64,000 bases of DNA from Streptomyces sannanensis (GTDB lineage Bacteria; Actinomycetota; Actinomycetes; Streptomycetales; Streptomycetaceae). The notes below the pieces were generated by a model. That model searched no databases. It saw only the letters and a program-made list of their open reading frames with translations, and was not told the DNA's origin. Below, one piece after another: positions 35,533-43,761 of this stretch. The stretch lies in assembly GCF_039536205.1 (NCBI RefSeq), contig NZ_BAAAYL010000001.1:5270001-5334000 (forward strand), written 5' to 3'. Positions within the stretch are counted from its first letter, which is position 1, and each line of letters opens with the position of its first letter. A program made the position numbers and the translations under genes.

Positions 35533-37233
35533 GTGCGTGTTCTCCTGCTGTACGCCAACCCCCACCAGGTGCTGCCCGTCAGCCCTTACGGGCTGGAGGT
35601 CATCCGCGCCGCCGTGGCGGACGCCGCGCTGCCCGTCGAGACCACCGTGTGCAACCCGTTCCTCGAATCCCTCGACCCCCACGCGCGCCTCCTGGACGTC
35701 CTGGACCGCACCAGGCCCGACCTGGTCGCGATGTCCGTGCGCAACATCGACAACGCGGTGGTCGCCTGCGACCCGTTGCCCGGTCCCGACGGGCGCTGGA
35801 TCGACGTGGTGGACTACCTGGAACCCATCGCCGGTCTCACCGCCGTGCTCCGCGCCTGGAACCCCCACCTGCCGGTCGTGGCCGGTGGCGCCGCCTTCAC
35901 CTCGTGCCCCGTCGAGGTGATGGACCGGCTCGGCCTGGACTTCGGCCTCACCGGCCCCGCGGAGACCGGGTTCACCACCCTGCTGCGGACACTGGTGCAC
36001 GGCGACCCCCGCCGCCTGCGGCGCCTCACCGCCGACGCTCTCGCGACGCTTCCGGGCGGCCTGGTCCGTACCGCCGACGGCACCGTCCACGCCGGACCGC
36101 GGTCCCGGAACGACGTGCTGTCCCAGCCGTCGACGACACTGCCGGAGATCGCCCCGGAATACGTGCTCTTCTCCAAGGCGCGGGGCATCCCCACCGCACT
36201 GCGCTCCCACGCGGGCTGCCCGTTGCGCTGCTCGTACTGCATCGACCCCGTCAACATGGGGCGGGTGGACGCACGCCCCGCGGCGGCCGTCGCCGCCGAA
36301 GCCAACCACTACGTGGAACGGTACGGACTCACCCACTTCCACCTGGCCGCCCCGGAAGTGAACCTGCCCTACGAGCGCGCGCTGATCGACGTGTGCCGGG
36401 CGCTGGCGGACAGCCGGTACAGCGATACGATCAGCTGGCACGGCTACTTCAACGTCAAACCGTTCTCCGCCGACCTGATGGACGCCCTGACCCGGTCCCA
36501 CTGCGTCCGCCCCAGCTTCTCCGTCGACGCCTTCGACGACCGGATGCTGCGCGGCCACCACAAGAACTACCGGCTGCGCGACATCGAGGACACCTTCGGA
36601 CTGCTGCTGCGCCACCGGCCGCCATGGATGCAGGTACAGGTCGGCGTGCTGTTCGGGCAGCCGGGGGAGTCGGCCGCGACCCTGGAGAACGCGATCGGCC
36701 ACATCCGCCGGCTGGCCGACCGGGGGGTGTCCGTGGCCTACTCCTGCGGACTCCGCGTGTACCCGCACACCCCGCTGGCCCGCACACCGCTCCCACTCCG
36801 GCACCTGTACCGGGCGTCCGGCCCGGTCGCCGCGGCTGAAGCCGCCGGACCGGCGGGCGCCACCGGATCTGCGGACGCCACACGGGTGATTCCGCCCGCC
36901 GAGCTGCTCACCCCGCTCGTGTACTGCGAACCCATGCCACCGCGCGAACTGGCCGCCTACCTCGCGGACCGCTTCGCCGACTGCCCGAACGTCGGCTTCA
37001 TCGACGAGGGGCCGGTGAAGGAAGCACGCATGCCGTCGTGGCTGCGCCCGCTGAACGTGGCCACCTGGCATCTGGCCAACGGCCGCCCCGCGGAGGCGGC
37101 GGGGATGGCGCGCCGGGTGCTCGCCGACGGCGACGAGCTCGGGATCCGGATGGCGCAACGCCTGTTCCAGGAGGCCGCGGCGACACCGGCCACCGTAGGT
37201 ACCGGGCCGCTCGTGCCCTCGGCGGCCGAGTGA
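35533..37233 (+). CDS. Cobalamin-binding-type radical SAM protein of the RiPP cluster
   Basis: 566 residues. The N-terminal 180 residues have the Rossmann-like layout of B12-binding radical SAM proteins (RVLLLYANPHQVLPVSPYGL, RPDLVAMSVRNIDNA, PVVAGGAAFTSCP); the radical SAM core has C229-P-L-R-C233-S-Y-C236, HGYFNVKP and QVGVLFGQPGES. There is no DxHxxG motif in the N-domain, so cobalamin would be bound base-off without a histidine ligand, as in several methylases. Likely reactions are C-methylation or ring formation on the peptide. A Pro/Ala-rich insert (about 418-455) precedes the C-terminal domain. GTG 35533. Confidence 0.83.
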   Translation: MRVLLLYANPHQVLPVSPYGLEVIRAAVADAALPVETTVCNPFLESLDPHARLLDVLDRTRPDLVAMSVRNIDNAVVACDPLPGPDGRWIDVVDYLEPIAGLTAVLRAWNPHLPVVAGGAAFTSCPVEVMDRLGLDFGLTGPAETGFTTLLRTLVHGDPRRLRRLTADALATLPGGLVRTADGTVHAGPRSRNDVLSQPSTTLPEIAPEYVLFSKARGIPTALRSHAGCPLRCSYCIDPVNMGRVDARPAAAVAAEANHYVERYGLTHFHLAAPEVNLPYERALIDVCRALADSRYSDTISWHGYFNVKPFSADLMDALTRSHCVRPSFSVDAFDDRMLRGHHKNYRLRDIEDTFGLLLRHRPPWMQVQVGVLFGQPGESAATLENAIGHIRRLADRGVSVAYSCGLRVYPHTPLARTPLPLRHLYRASGPVAAAEAAGPAGATGSADATRVIPPAELLTPLVYCEPMPPRELAAYLADRFADCPNVGFIDEGPVKEARMPSWLRPLNVATWHLANGRPAEAAGMARRVLADGDELGIRMAQRLFQEAAATPATVGTGPLVPSAAE

Positions 37234-37302
37234 CCGGCCGTCCACCCCCGCGCAGCACCCCGCGCGCCACCTTCACCGAACCCGTGTCCACCGGAGGGCA
37301 TC

Positions 37303-37989
37303 GTGCAACTGACCCACCACACACCCGACTTCGCCGTCTTCGACGATTTCCTCGCCCCCGACGCCGCGGCCTCGCTGTGGCACCGGCTGCGCGACCAGGA
37401 GTTCCACTTCGTCCACGCCCGCCGTGACGGTGCCTGGAACAGGGTGTACGGACTGCTGGACGGCAGCCCGCTCAGCGGCCCGGGCACCATCAACGACCCG
37501 GACGGGCACTTCACCGGACGCTTCCCCGACCACGCGAACCACCCGACGGGGGGCGCGACCGACTGCGTGGTGAAGCAGATCGAGGAGGCGAAGCCGGAAC
37601 TCCTGCCCTGGACGGGCCGTTTCGGCGAAAACTGGCACGCTTTCACCAGCCGGCCCTTCCTCTACCCCCAGGGCAGCGGACTGGCCTGGCACGACGACTC
37701 CGGGAACCGGGCCGCGTCGTTCGTCTTCTACGCGCACCCCGAGTGGCAGCCCTCCTGGGGAGCGGAACTCCTGGTCAGCCCCGCCCCGTCCGACGACCTG
37801 GATCCCGAGCGACGCCACGCCCACCTGACCGAACGCCCCGGCCAGTACGTCGCCCCGCTGCCCAACCGCCTGGTGGTCATCCGGTCCGGCGTCCCCCACA
37901 TGATCAAGAAGGTCGAGCCCCACGCGGGAGACCGGCTGCGGGCCTCGGTCGCGGGCTTCTTCCTCCGCCGACCGACGGTGACCGGCTGA
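37303..37989 (+). CDS. 2-oxoglutarate/Fe(II)-dependent oxygenase (prolyl-hydroxylase type)
   Basis: 228-residue cupin-fold oxygenase. The iron triad is H130-x-D132 (GLAWHDDSG) and H199 (RSGVPHMIKKV), and R211 or R213 (DRLRASVAGFF) should bind 2-oxoglutarate. Similar proteins hydroxylate side chains of peptides; with the neighbouring radical SAM gene it is probably a tailoring enzyme for the RiPP. GTG 37303 lies 69 bp after the radical SAM stop with GGAGG upstream. Confidence 0.86.
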   Translation: MQLTHHTPDFAVFDDFLAPDAAASLWHRLRDQEFHFVHARRDGAWNRVYGLLDGSPLSGPGTINDPDGHFTGRFPDHANHPTGGATDCVVKQIEEAKPELLPWTGRFGENWHAFTSRPFLYPQGSGLAWHDDSGNRAASFVFYAHPEWQPSWGAELLVSPAPSDDLDPERRHAHLTERPGQYVAPLPNRLVVIRSGVPHMIKKVEPHAGDRLRASVAGFFLRRPTVTG

Positions 37990-38023
37990 ACCGGGTGCGG
38001 TGGGGCTCGGGTCGCAGGATCGG

Positions 38024-38071
38024 CCGGGTGCCGGGTGCCGGGTGCCGGGTGCCGGGTGCCGGGTGCCGGGT
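38024..38071 (+). repeat. Heptanucleotide repeat (CCGGGTG)6.9
   Basis: Six perfect copies and a partial seventh of CCGGGTG, 34 bp after the oxygenase stop, outside any credible gene. Such repeats change copy number by slippage. Confidence 0.95.
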
Positions 38072-38210
38072 CTTGTCGCCGTGCGCGCGGGTGCCCGACC
38101 GTCGCGCCGGAATGGCCGGCAGCCACGCGGGTCCAGTATGAAGGGCGGGATTCCGACCAGGAGCGGCTTTATGGCCCCGGCAGTGCAGATCCGATGAGGC
38201 AGCGATCACG

Positions 38211-38963
38211 ATGAAACTGATGTTCGATGGCGTCTGGTGCGCGACCGTGACGGACGAGCCGCTGCATGTCAGGCCCCGCCTCACGGGAGGCTCCGTGCGC
38301 GTGGCGGAGTACGCGGACGTGGTGGAACGGGAGAAATTCCTCGCGGACACGTTCGGCAGCCAGGACTGGCTGTGGGACGCTCCCGACGTCTTCAGGTTCG
38401 ACCCGGCTGGCCGGCGGCTGGCCGGGGCCGAGTTCCGGATGCCGGAGGAGGCCGCCTCCGCCGAGGACTCCGCCCGCCTCCCCCTGACGCCCGCGGTACG
38501 CCCGTGCGGGCTGAGGGCGGACCAAGTCCAGGACTTCCGGCACGAGATGTGCACGGTGCTGTGCCGCGCTCCCGGGGATGCCGTGCTGACAGGTCTGCGT
38601 GATCTCGATGTGCTGGACGAGCCGCTGGAGGCCCGCGTCGGGATCGCTCCTGACGTCGCGCTCCTCGTCCAGCACGGCACAGTCGTCGGCTGGAGCCTGA
38701 CCGACCCCGCCCGGTACCTGACCACCGGGTTCGACGCTCCCGACCCGGCTCCGCCGTCCAACGCCACCCGCCGGCTGTTCACCGAGTGCCTGGACCTGAT
38801 CACCACACCCGTGATCGACGACCTGGTGGACGGTGAGCCGGCCGCCCTGGCCCGGCTGCGGGCCGCCGACGAGGCGCTGCGTGCTCAGCACGAGGACCGG
38901 CACCGGGCCGACGCCCTGCTCGAGCTCATCGGCACCCTGGTGGAGGACTACGGGGACCGGTGA
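38211..38963 (+). CDS. Hypothetical protein next to the RiPP cluster
   Basis: 250 residues, soluble, no signal peptide. N-terminal MKLMFDGVWCATVTDEPLHV, a middle region LPLTPAVRPCGLRADQVQDF and a helical C-terminus (LARLRAADEALRAQHEDRHR). I do not recognise the family. ATG 38211 lies after a weak GATCACG leader. It could be a late gene of the RiPP cluster or unrelated; direction agrees with the cluster but 221 bp with a microsatellite lie between. Confidence 0.65.
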   Translation: MKLMFDGVWCATVTDEPLHVRPRLTGGSVRVAEYADVVEREKFLADTFGSQDWLWDAPDVFRFDPAGRRLAGAEFRMPEEAASAEDSARLPLTPAVRPCGLRADQVQDFRHEMCTVLCRAPGDAVLTGLRDLDVLDEPLEARVGIAPDVALLVQHGTVVGWSLTDPARYLTTGFDAPDPAPPSNATRRLFTECLDLITTPVIDDLVDGEPAALARLRAADEALRAQHEDRHRADALLELIGTLVEDYGDR

Positions 38964-39207
38964 CGGTCAATGCCGTGGCGGTGCTGCCGGCGGATGTCTG
39001 CGGGCTGACGTTCGCGTGCGGACGGCGTCGACGGCGGCACGGTTTCCGCCCCTTGGGCCCGCTCGGTCGGTGCCGAGCGTGATCGTGTCGCGGGGCGGAG
39101 CCGTCCGCGCGGCACATGCGCGGTGCGGTGCGGCGGGCGCCAAGACGGCATCCCTCGGCCGATAAATGGCATGACACGGCCTCCTGTTGCCACTAACTTC
39201 GTGGCCA
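38964..39207. other. Upstream region of the ABC-F gene
   Basis: 244 bp with no gene. Near 39150-39200 the sequence becomes AT-richer (CGATAAATGGCATGACACGG, TTGCCACTAACTTCG), probably the promoter of the leader peptide and ABC-F gene. Confidence 0.45.
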
Positions 39208-39234
39208 TGGGTATCGGCTACATGTTCCTGTGAT
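39208..39234 (+). CDS. Leader peptide MGIGYMFL of the ABC-F gene
   Basis: ATG 39208 encodes eight residues and stops at TGA 39232-39234, at the foot of a strong hairpin, 100 bp before the ABC-F start. Short leader peptides followed by alternative hairpins are the known attenuation design of ABC-F and macrolide-resistance genes in actinobacteria and Firmicutes, in which a drug-stalled ribosome prevents termination. Confidence 0.65.
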
Positions 39235-39295
39235 CTCGCCGCTCGCGCTGTGCGAGCGAGATCGGACGACTGTCCTCGCGGCTTCCCGCGACAGT
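39233..39295 (+). promoter_or_regulatory. Two consecutive hairpins of a ribosome-mediated attenuator
   Basis: First hairpin: GATCTC (39233-39238) and GCTCGC (39241-39246) pair with GCGAGC (39252-39257) and GAGATC (39258-39263), with a two-base bulge. Second: ACTGT (39269-39273) and CGCGG (39277-39281) pair with CCGCG (39286-39290) and ACAGT (39291-39295). Both lie between the leader stop and the ABC-F ribosome-binding site (CAGGAG at 39320-39325). Confidence 0.6.
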
Positions 39296-39334
39296 TCGAT
39301 CGGCCAATGAGCGCCGAGAAACAGGAGCATGCTC

Positions 39335-41008
39335 ATGCGTACCCCATCACCCTCGCCTTCCCTCGCCCATGCACAGCTCGCGCTGGACGAGGTCACCAGG
39401 CGCTACGGCGAGCACGTCGTCCTGGACCGCGTGTCCTTCACCGTCAAGCCCGGTGAGAAGGCCGGTGTCATCGGCGACAACGGCTCGGGAAAGTCCACCC
39501 TGTTACGGCTCATCGCGGGGCTGGAGGAACCCGACAACGGTGAGTTGACCGTTGCCGCGCCCGGCGGCACCGGCTATCTGGCGCAGCGGCTGGATCTGCC
39601 CGCCGGGCACACCGTGCGCGACGTCCTTGATCAGGCATTCGCCGGCCTGCGCGCGCTCGAAACGCGGCTGCACGCCGCCGGCGACGCGCTCGGTGACGCG
39701 TCCGGGAACGCCGACAAGGGGCAACTGGCCGCTTACGGCGATCTCCTGGCCGAGTTCGAGGCGCGAGGCGGCTATGAGGCCGACTCACGGGTGGACGCCG
39801 CGCTGCACGGCCTCGGCCTGCCCGGGCTCGACCGGGACCGGCTGGTCAGTACGCTGTCCGGCGGCGAACGGTCCCGGCTGGTGCTGGCCGCGACCCTGGC
39901 CGCCGCACCGGAGCTGCTTCTGCTGGACGAGCCGACCAACGACCTCGACGACGAGGCCCTGGACTGGCTGGAGAAGCGGCTGCGCGACCACCGCGGAACC
40001 GTCGTCGTGATCACTCACGACCGGGCGTTCCTGGAGGCGGTGACCTCGACGATTCTGGAGGTGGACCCCGACCGGCGGACCGTGAAGCGCTACGGCGACG
40101 GCTACGGGGGCTTCCTCGACGCCAAGGCCGCCGCCCGGGCGCGCTGGGAGCGCGAGTACGAGGACTACCTGGCCGAAGTCGCCCGGCAGGAGCGCCTGTC
40201 GGAGAACGCCGGCAGGATGCTGGCGTCCATCTCCCGCAGGGGACCGTGGGCGTTCAGCGGCAACGGCCACCACCGGGCCCGCTCCTCGTCCACGGCGACG
40301 TCCCACAAGGTCCGCAACGCCAACGAGCGCCTGCGCAGGCTGCGTGCCGAGCCGGTGCCCGCACCGCCCGAGCCGCTGCGGTTCTCCGCCGGCATCACCA
40401 CCGTGCAGGGGGAGGCGGGGCCGGCCTGCGGGCCGCTGACCGAGCTGTCCGGGGTCGTCGTCGGGAACCGGCTGCGGGTGGACGGCCTGCGGATTGCCCC
40501 CGGTGAGCGAGTGCTGGTCACGGGGCCCAACGGCGCGGGGAAGAGCACGCTGCTGCAGGTGCTGGCCGGTGAGCTCGAAACCGACCGCGGCACGGTGCTG
40601 CGGGCGAGCCGTATCGGCTACCTGAGACAGGACGAGACGCCGGGACACCCGCGCCGCTCGGTCCTCGCGGAGTTCGCGGCCGGGCGGCCGGGGCATCCGG
40701 ACGAGCACGCCGAACAGCTGCTCTCGCTGGGGTTGTTCAGGGAATCCGAACTGAGCACGCCGGTCGGCTCCCTGTCGGTGGGGCAGCGCCGGCGCATCGA
40801 CCTGGCGCGGTTGGTGACCCGTCCCACGGACCTGCTGCTCCTCGACGAGCCGAGCAACCATCTGTCCCCGCTGCTGGTCGAGGAGCTGGAGCAGGCGCTG
40901 AGGGATTACCCGGGTGCGCTGGTCATGGTGACCCACGACCGTCGCCTGCGGCGGGCGTTCCGGGGCACGCATATCGAGGTCCGGGACGGAGTGCCGTCCG
41001 TACTGTGA
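39335..41008 (+). CDS. ABC-F ATPase (ribosome protection type)
   Basis: Soluble protein of 557 residues with two ABC ATPase domains and no membrane part, as in ABC-F factors that displace antibiotics from the ribosome. Domain 1: Walker A GDNGSGKST, signature LSGGERSR, LLLLDEPTNDLDDEAL; domain 2: GPNGAGKST, LSVGQRRR, LLLLDEPSNHLSP. The interdomain linker is Arg-rich (EVARQERLSENAGRML). A TTA codon at residue 57 (39503-39505) suggests bldA control. ATG 39335 has better spacing from CAGGAG than ATG 39329. It may give resistance to macrolides, lincosamides or pleuromutilins; not provable here. Confidence 0.86.
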   Translation: MRTPSPSPSLAHAQLALDEVTRRYGEHVVLDRVSFTVKPGEKAGVIGDNGSGKSTLLRLIAGLEEPDNGELTVAAPGGTGYLAQRLDLPAGHTVRDVLDQAFAGLRALETRLHAAGDALGDASGNADKGQLAAYGDLLAEFEARGGYEADSRVDAALHGLGLPGLDRDRLVSTLSGGERSRLVLAATLAAAPELLLLDEPTNDLDDEALDWLEKRLRDHRGTVVVITHDRAFLEAVTSTILEVDPDRRTVKRYGDGYGGFLDAKAAARARWEREYEDYLAEVARQERLSENAGRMLASISRRGPWAFSGNGHHRARSSSTATSHKVRNANERLRRLRAEPVPAPPEPLRFSAGITTVQGEAGPACGPLTELSGVVVGNRLRVDGLRIAPGERVLVTGPNGAGKSTLLQVLAGELETDRGTVLRASRIGYLRQDETPGHPRRSVLAEFAAGRPGHPDEHAEQLLSLGLFRESELSTPVGSLSVGQRRRIDLARLVTRPTDLLLLDEPSNHLSPLLVEELEQALRDYPGALVMVTHDRRLRRAFRGTHIEVRDGVPSVL

Positions 41009-41043
41009 GATGTCTGTCCACGACATGGCCTGGTCGTGCCAGC

Positions 41044-41109
41044 ATGCACGGTATGCAACAGCAGCTGATTATCGGCGGCAGCGTGCCGGCGCCGAGTCGC
41101 CCGGGGTGA
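41044..41109 (+). CDS. Possible 21-residue leader reading frame
   Basis: ATG 41044 opens 21 codons (MHGMQQQLIIGGSVPAPSRP, G) ending at 41109, 30 bp before a terminator-like hairpin and 114 bp before the ACT-domain gene. The position suits an attenuation leader, but the peptide is not clearly enriched in one regulatory amino acid and has no good ribosome-binding site. Confidence 0.3.
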   Translation: MHGMQQQLIIGGSVPAPSRPG

Positions 41110-41138
41110 CCTTCCCGGGACTCGCCGCCCGCACGCAG

Positions 41139-41161
41139 ACCTCTCGCGCTCCGCGAGAGGT
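41139..41161 (+). terminator. Intrinsic terminator or attenuator before the ACT gene
   Basis: ACCTCTCGCG (41139-41148) pairs perfectly with CGCGAGAGGT (41152-41161), followed by the T-rich CTTTCTGTTTT. It is one of the few hairpins here with a T-tract. It either ends the ABC-F transcript or attenuates the ACT-domain gene 61 bp downstream. Confidence 0.8.
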
Positions 41162-41222
41162 CTTTCTGTTTTCCGGCCCATCGGCCCCACAAGGGCCGGT
41201 CCCACAGGACAGGAGCACCATC

Positions 41223-41447
41223 GTGGAACACGCCCGGCTCACCGTCACACTGCGGCACAGCCCCGGAGCGCTCGCACGGCTCGCCGTGACGCTCAACAGT
41301 CAGCGCGTACTGGGTCTCACGTACGACGCGGCCCCGGCGAACGCGGCCCGGGCCGTCGTACAGGTGGTGAGGCCGGACGCCGTACGGGCGCAGGAGAAGC
41401 TGCGCCGGTTGGTGGACGTGATCGACGTGGCGGTGGAACACGGCTGA
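41223..41447 (+). CDS. ACT-domain protein (IlvN-like)
   Basis: 74-residue single ACT domain: VEHARLTVTLRHSPGALARL, AVTLNSQRVLGLTYDAAPAN, VVQVVRPDAVRAQEKLRRLV. ACT domains bind amino acids; the sequence is nearest to the small regulatory subunit of acetolactate synthase (IlvN/IlvM), but no catalytic subunit gene is nearby. GTG 41223 lies 61 bp after the attenuator-like hairpin, suggesting amino-acid or translation-linked control. Confidence 0.75.
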   Translation: MEHARLTVTLRHSPGALARLAVTLNSQRVLGLTYDAAPANAARAVVQVVRPDAVRAQEKLRRLVDVIDVAVEHG

Positions 41448-41573
41448 CGGTCGCGGCGCGGCGCGCACCGATCCGTGACCGGGAGCGTTCTCGGCCGTGT
41501 CGCTCGTCTGCCGAACGGGTGACGGGCGGGAGAATTGCGATATGCAGAGAAAGCGCCCGAACGGGGGGATCCG

Positions 41574-41981
41574 TTGAGCAGGTACGGCCGGCACGACCGG
41601 TACGACGTCACCGATGAGCAATGGGAGGGCCTGGCCGAGGTCGTACCGCTGCGGGGCCGGGACGAGTGGCCCTCGCGGATCGACCACCGCGCACTGCCGC
41701 CGGAACGCGAGGCCGTGCAGCAGCGCCGCATGGTGGTGCTCCGGGTGCAGGTCTTCGCGGACGCCCGTGAGGTCGCGGAGTACCTCATGGCGCGGATTCC
41801 GGTACTGCTCGACCTGACCGGCGCGGAAACCGAAGTGGCCAAGCGGATCCTGGACTTCAGTAGCGGCGTCGTCTTCGGGCTCGGCAGCGGAATGCACAGG
41901 GTGGACCGGAATGTGTTCCTGCTGGCACCGGTCGGTACGGAGGTCGAAGGGGCCGCGCCCGAGGCCGTAACCCAATCGTAG
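41574..41981 (+). CDS. SepF-like cell-division protein
   Basis: 135 residues with the SepF core: VVLRVQVFADAREVAEYLMA, VLLDLTGAETEVAKRILDFS, SGVVFGLGSGMHRVDRNVFL. SepF proteins bind FtsZ and the membrane; Streptomyces has one canonical SepF beside ftsZ and extra SepF-like proteins (SflA, SflB), and this stand-alone gene is of the latter type. The N-terminal membrane-binding amphipathic helix of true SepF is not evident. TTG 41574 after ACGGGGGGAT is chosen; an upstream TTG at 41535 would add thirteen residues. Confidence 0.82.
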   Translation: MSRYGRHDRYDVTDEQWEGLAEVVPLRGRDEWPSRIDHRALPPEREAVQQRRMVVLRVQVFADAREVAEYLMARIPVLLDLTGAETEVAKRILDFSSGVVFGLGSGMHRVDRNVFLLAPVGTEVEGAAPEAVTQS

Positions 41982-42152
41982 GAAGGTCGTCGGGCGGAAC
42001 GGTTCGGCGCGCTTGTCGCTGCGTACGGTCCGCTCATGGACGCAACCTGCGAGGACGTGAGCGCGCGCTCGCCCGAGACCGACCGCCGTGGGACCGGCCG
42101 CGAGACCGGCCGGGAGAACAGCCTTGGGGCCGGCGGGGAGAACCACCGCCCC

Positions 42153-43278
42153 ATGGTCACCGAACTTCGGCTCTCCGCCTTCAAATCGCATCGCGGAGCC
42201 GTCTTTCCACTCGGCCCGCTGACCCTCTTCGCCGGTGCGAGCGGCAGCGGAAAGTCGAGCGTGCTCCAGGCCTACGAGGCACTGGCCCGCCTCGGCGGTG
42301 GCGCCGAACTCGGCACCGTCTTCCCCGACCCGGCCGGATGCGTACCGGAGCGGGCCGAGCCCGACGCCCAGGGGAGGCGCGGGTTCCGGATCGGCTGCAC
42401 CGTTGACGGGCCCGTCGGCCCGGTGCGGCTCGACCTCGCCGTCCAGGCCGAGCCCGTGCTCCGTGTCGTCGGCGAACGGCTCAGCTGCGCCGGGCAGACC
42501 CTGCTCAGCACGGCCCTGCGTGACCCCGGCCGCCCCACCGTGGAAGCCGCATGGCACACCGCGGGCACGGCACGGGTCACCCGGGCCCCGCTCCCCGACG
42601 ACCGGCTCGGCACCGCGCTGCTGCCGCTGCGGGTCGCGGGCAAGACCGAGGGACAACTGCGGGTGCTGGCCGCCGCGGAGCAGGCTGTGGTGGCGCTGCG
42701 CTCGGTGTTCGCGTGTGACCCGCAGCCGCAGCGCATGCGGCGGCCGGTGGCTGTTGGGGAGGGCAGGTTGCTGCGGGGCTGCGACAACCTCGCCGAGGTG
42801 CTGCGGCGTACCCGCGACGAGTGCGCCAGACGGCACGCGGTCCTGGTCGAGGCGGCTCGGGCGGGCTGCGCGGGACCCGTGCGGGATCTCTCCGTGGAGC
42901 AACTGGCGGACGGGACGGTACGGGCGGTACTCGGCCGGGGCGAGCCTGGGGACATCGGTACCAGTACGCCGGCAGGCACCCCCCCTCGGGCGACTGGGCG
43001 AGGGGGAGCTCAGATATCTCGCGCTGGCCCTGGTGCTGCTGACCGGGCCCGGGGTGCTGGCCGTGGACCCGGTCGCCGAGGTGCCGTCGGCGCGGCAGGC
43101 TCTCACGGTGCTCGCGGACGGACTCGACCGCTGCCTCGACCGGCGGCAGGCGGCCGAGCTGGTGTCCCTGGCCGCGGCGATGTGCGCCCGGGGACACATC
43201 CGGCTGGTGGGGGCGGTCGCGGACGCCTCGTACGCCCGGGGGACGGCCGGAGTGACCGTGGTAGACCTGGTGCGGTGA
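42153..43278 (+). pseudogene. AAA-family ATPase with frameshift in a C7 tract
   Basis: ATG 42153 (MVTELRLSAFKSHRG; an upstream ATG at 42036 is open but adds a low-complexity tail) reads an ABC/RecF-type ATPase: Walker A GASGSGKSSVLQAYEALARL, FPDPAGCVPERAEPD and RVAGKTEGQLRVLAAAEQAV. After GDIGTSTPAGT the frame is lost; the rest of the family (LGEGELRYLALALVLLTGPG, VLAVDPVAEVPSARQALTVL and RGTAGVTVVDLVR) is in another frame to the stop at 43278. Removing one C from the C7 run 42979-42985 restores a continuous protein. Function unknown; coupled to the MazG-like gene. Confidence 0.8.
42978..43007 (+). repeat. C/G-rich palindrome containing the frameshift tract
   Basis: CCCCCTCG (42981-42988) and CGAGGGGG (42999-43006) form a perfect 8-bp stem with a ten-base loop. 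It resembles the C/G-armed interspersed repeats elsewhere in the window and lies inside the ATPase gene. Confidence 0.65.
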
Positions 43279-43634
43279 GCGAACCTGATATGCGTTCCCT
43301 GCAGCGCAGGCTGGCCGAGTTCGCGGCGGCCCGGCGGTGGCAGCCGTACCACACACCGAAGAACTTGGCGGTGGCGCTGAGCGTGGAGGCGTCCGAACTG
43401 GTCGAGATCTTCCAGTGGCTGACACCGGAGGAGTCGTCGCGGGTCATGGACGACCCGGAGCGCGCGCACCGGGTGGCCGACGAGGTCGCGGACGTCCTGG
43501 CGTATCTGCTGCAGTTCTGCGAGGTGCTCGGGGTCGACGCGCTGGCCGCACTGTCGGCGAAGATCGACCGCAACGAGCTGAGATTCCCGGTGCCGGGGGC
43601 CGAGGAGGACGGTGAATGTCACTCTCCGGAGTGA
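43275..43634 (+). CDS. MazG-like nucleotide pyrophosphohydrolase
   Basis: 119-residue all-helical enzyme hydrolysing (d)NTPs to monophosphates. The MazG metal motif is present: VALSVEASELVEIFQWL followed by DEVADVLAYLLQF. GTG 43275 overlaps the ATPase stop (GTGA), so this is the natural start; an apparent large fusion with the ATPase is only a product of the upstream frameshift. Confidence 0.88.
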   Translation: MSEPDMRSLQRRLAEFAAARRWQPYHTPKNLAVALSVEASELVEIFQWLTPEESSRVMDDPERAHRVADEVADVLAYLLQFCEVLGVDALAALSAKIDRNELRFPVPGAEEDGECHSPE

Positions 43635-43761
43635 TCGATTTGTTCACAACGTGCCTGGTGTCCACAGATTTCGGCATTGCCCTGGCGCCCGGGAGGGTCG
43701 GCCTTCACGCTGGGTAGTGGATTTGCGATTGCAGGGGACATCGTACGAACGGGGGTGGCGC

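Noticed and set aside
42036..43634. 532-residue ATPase-MazG fusion
   Set aside because: The middle is a frameshifted reading; MazG has its own GTG start coupled to the true ATPase stop.
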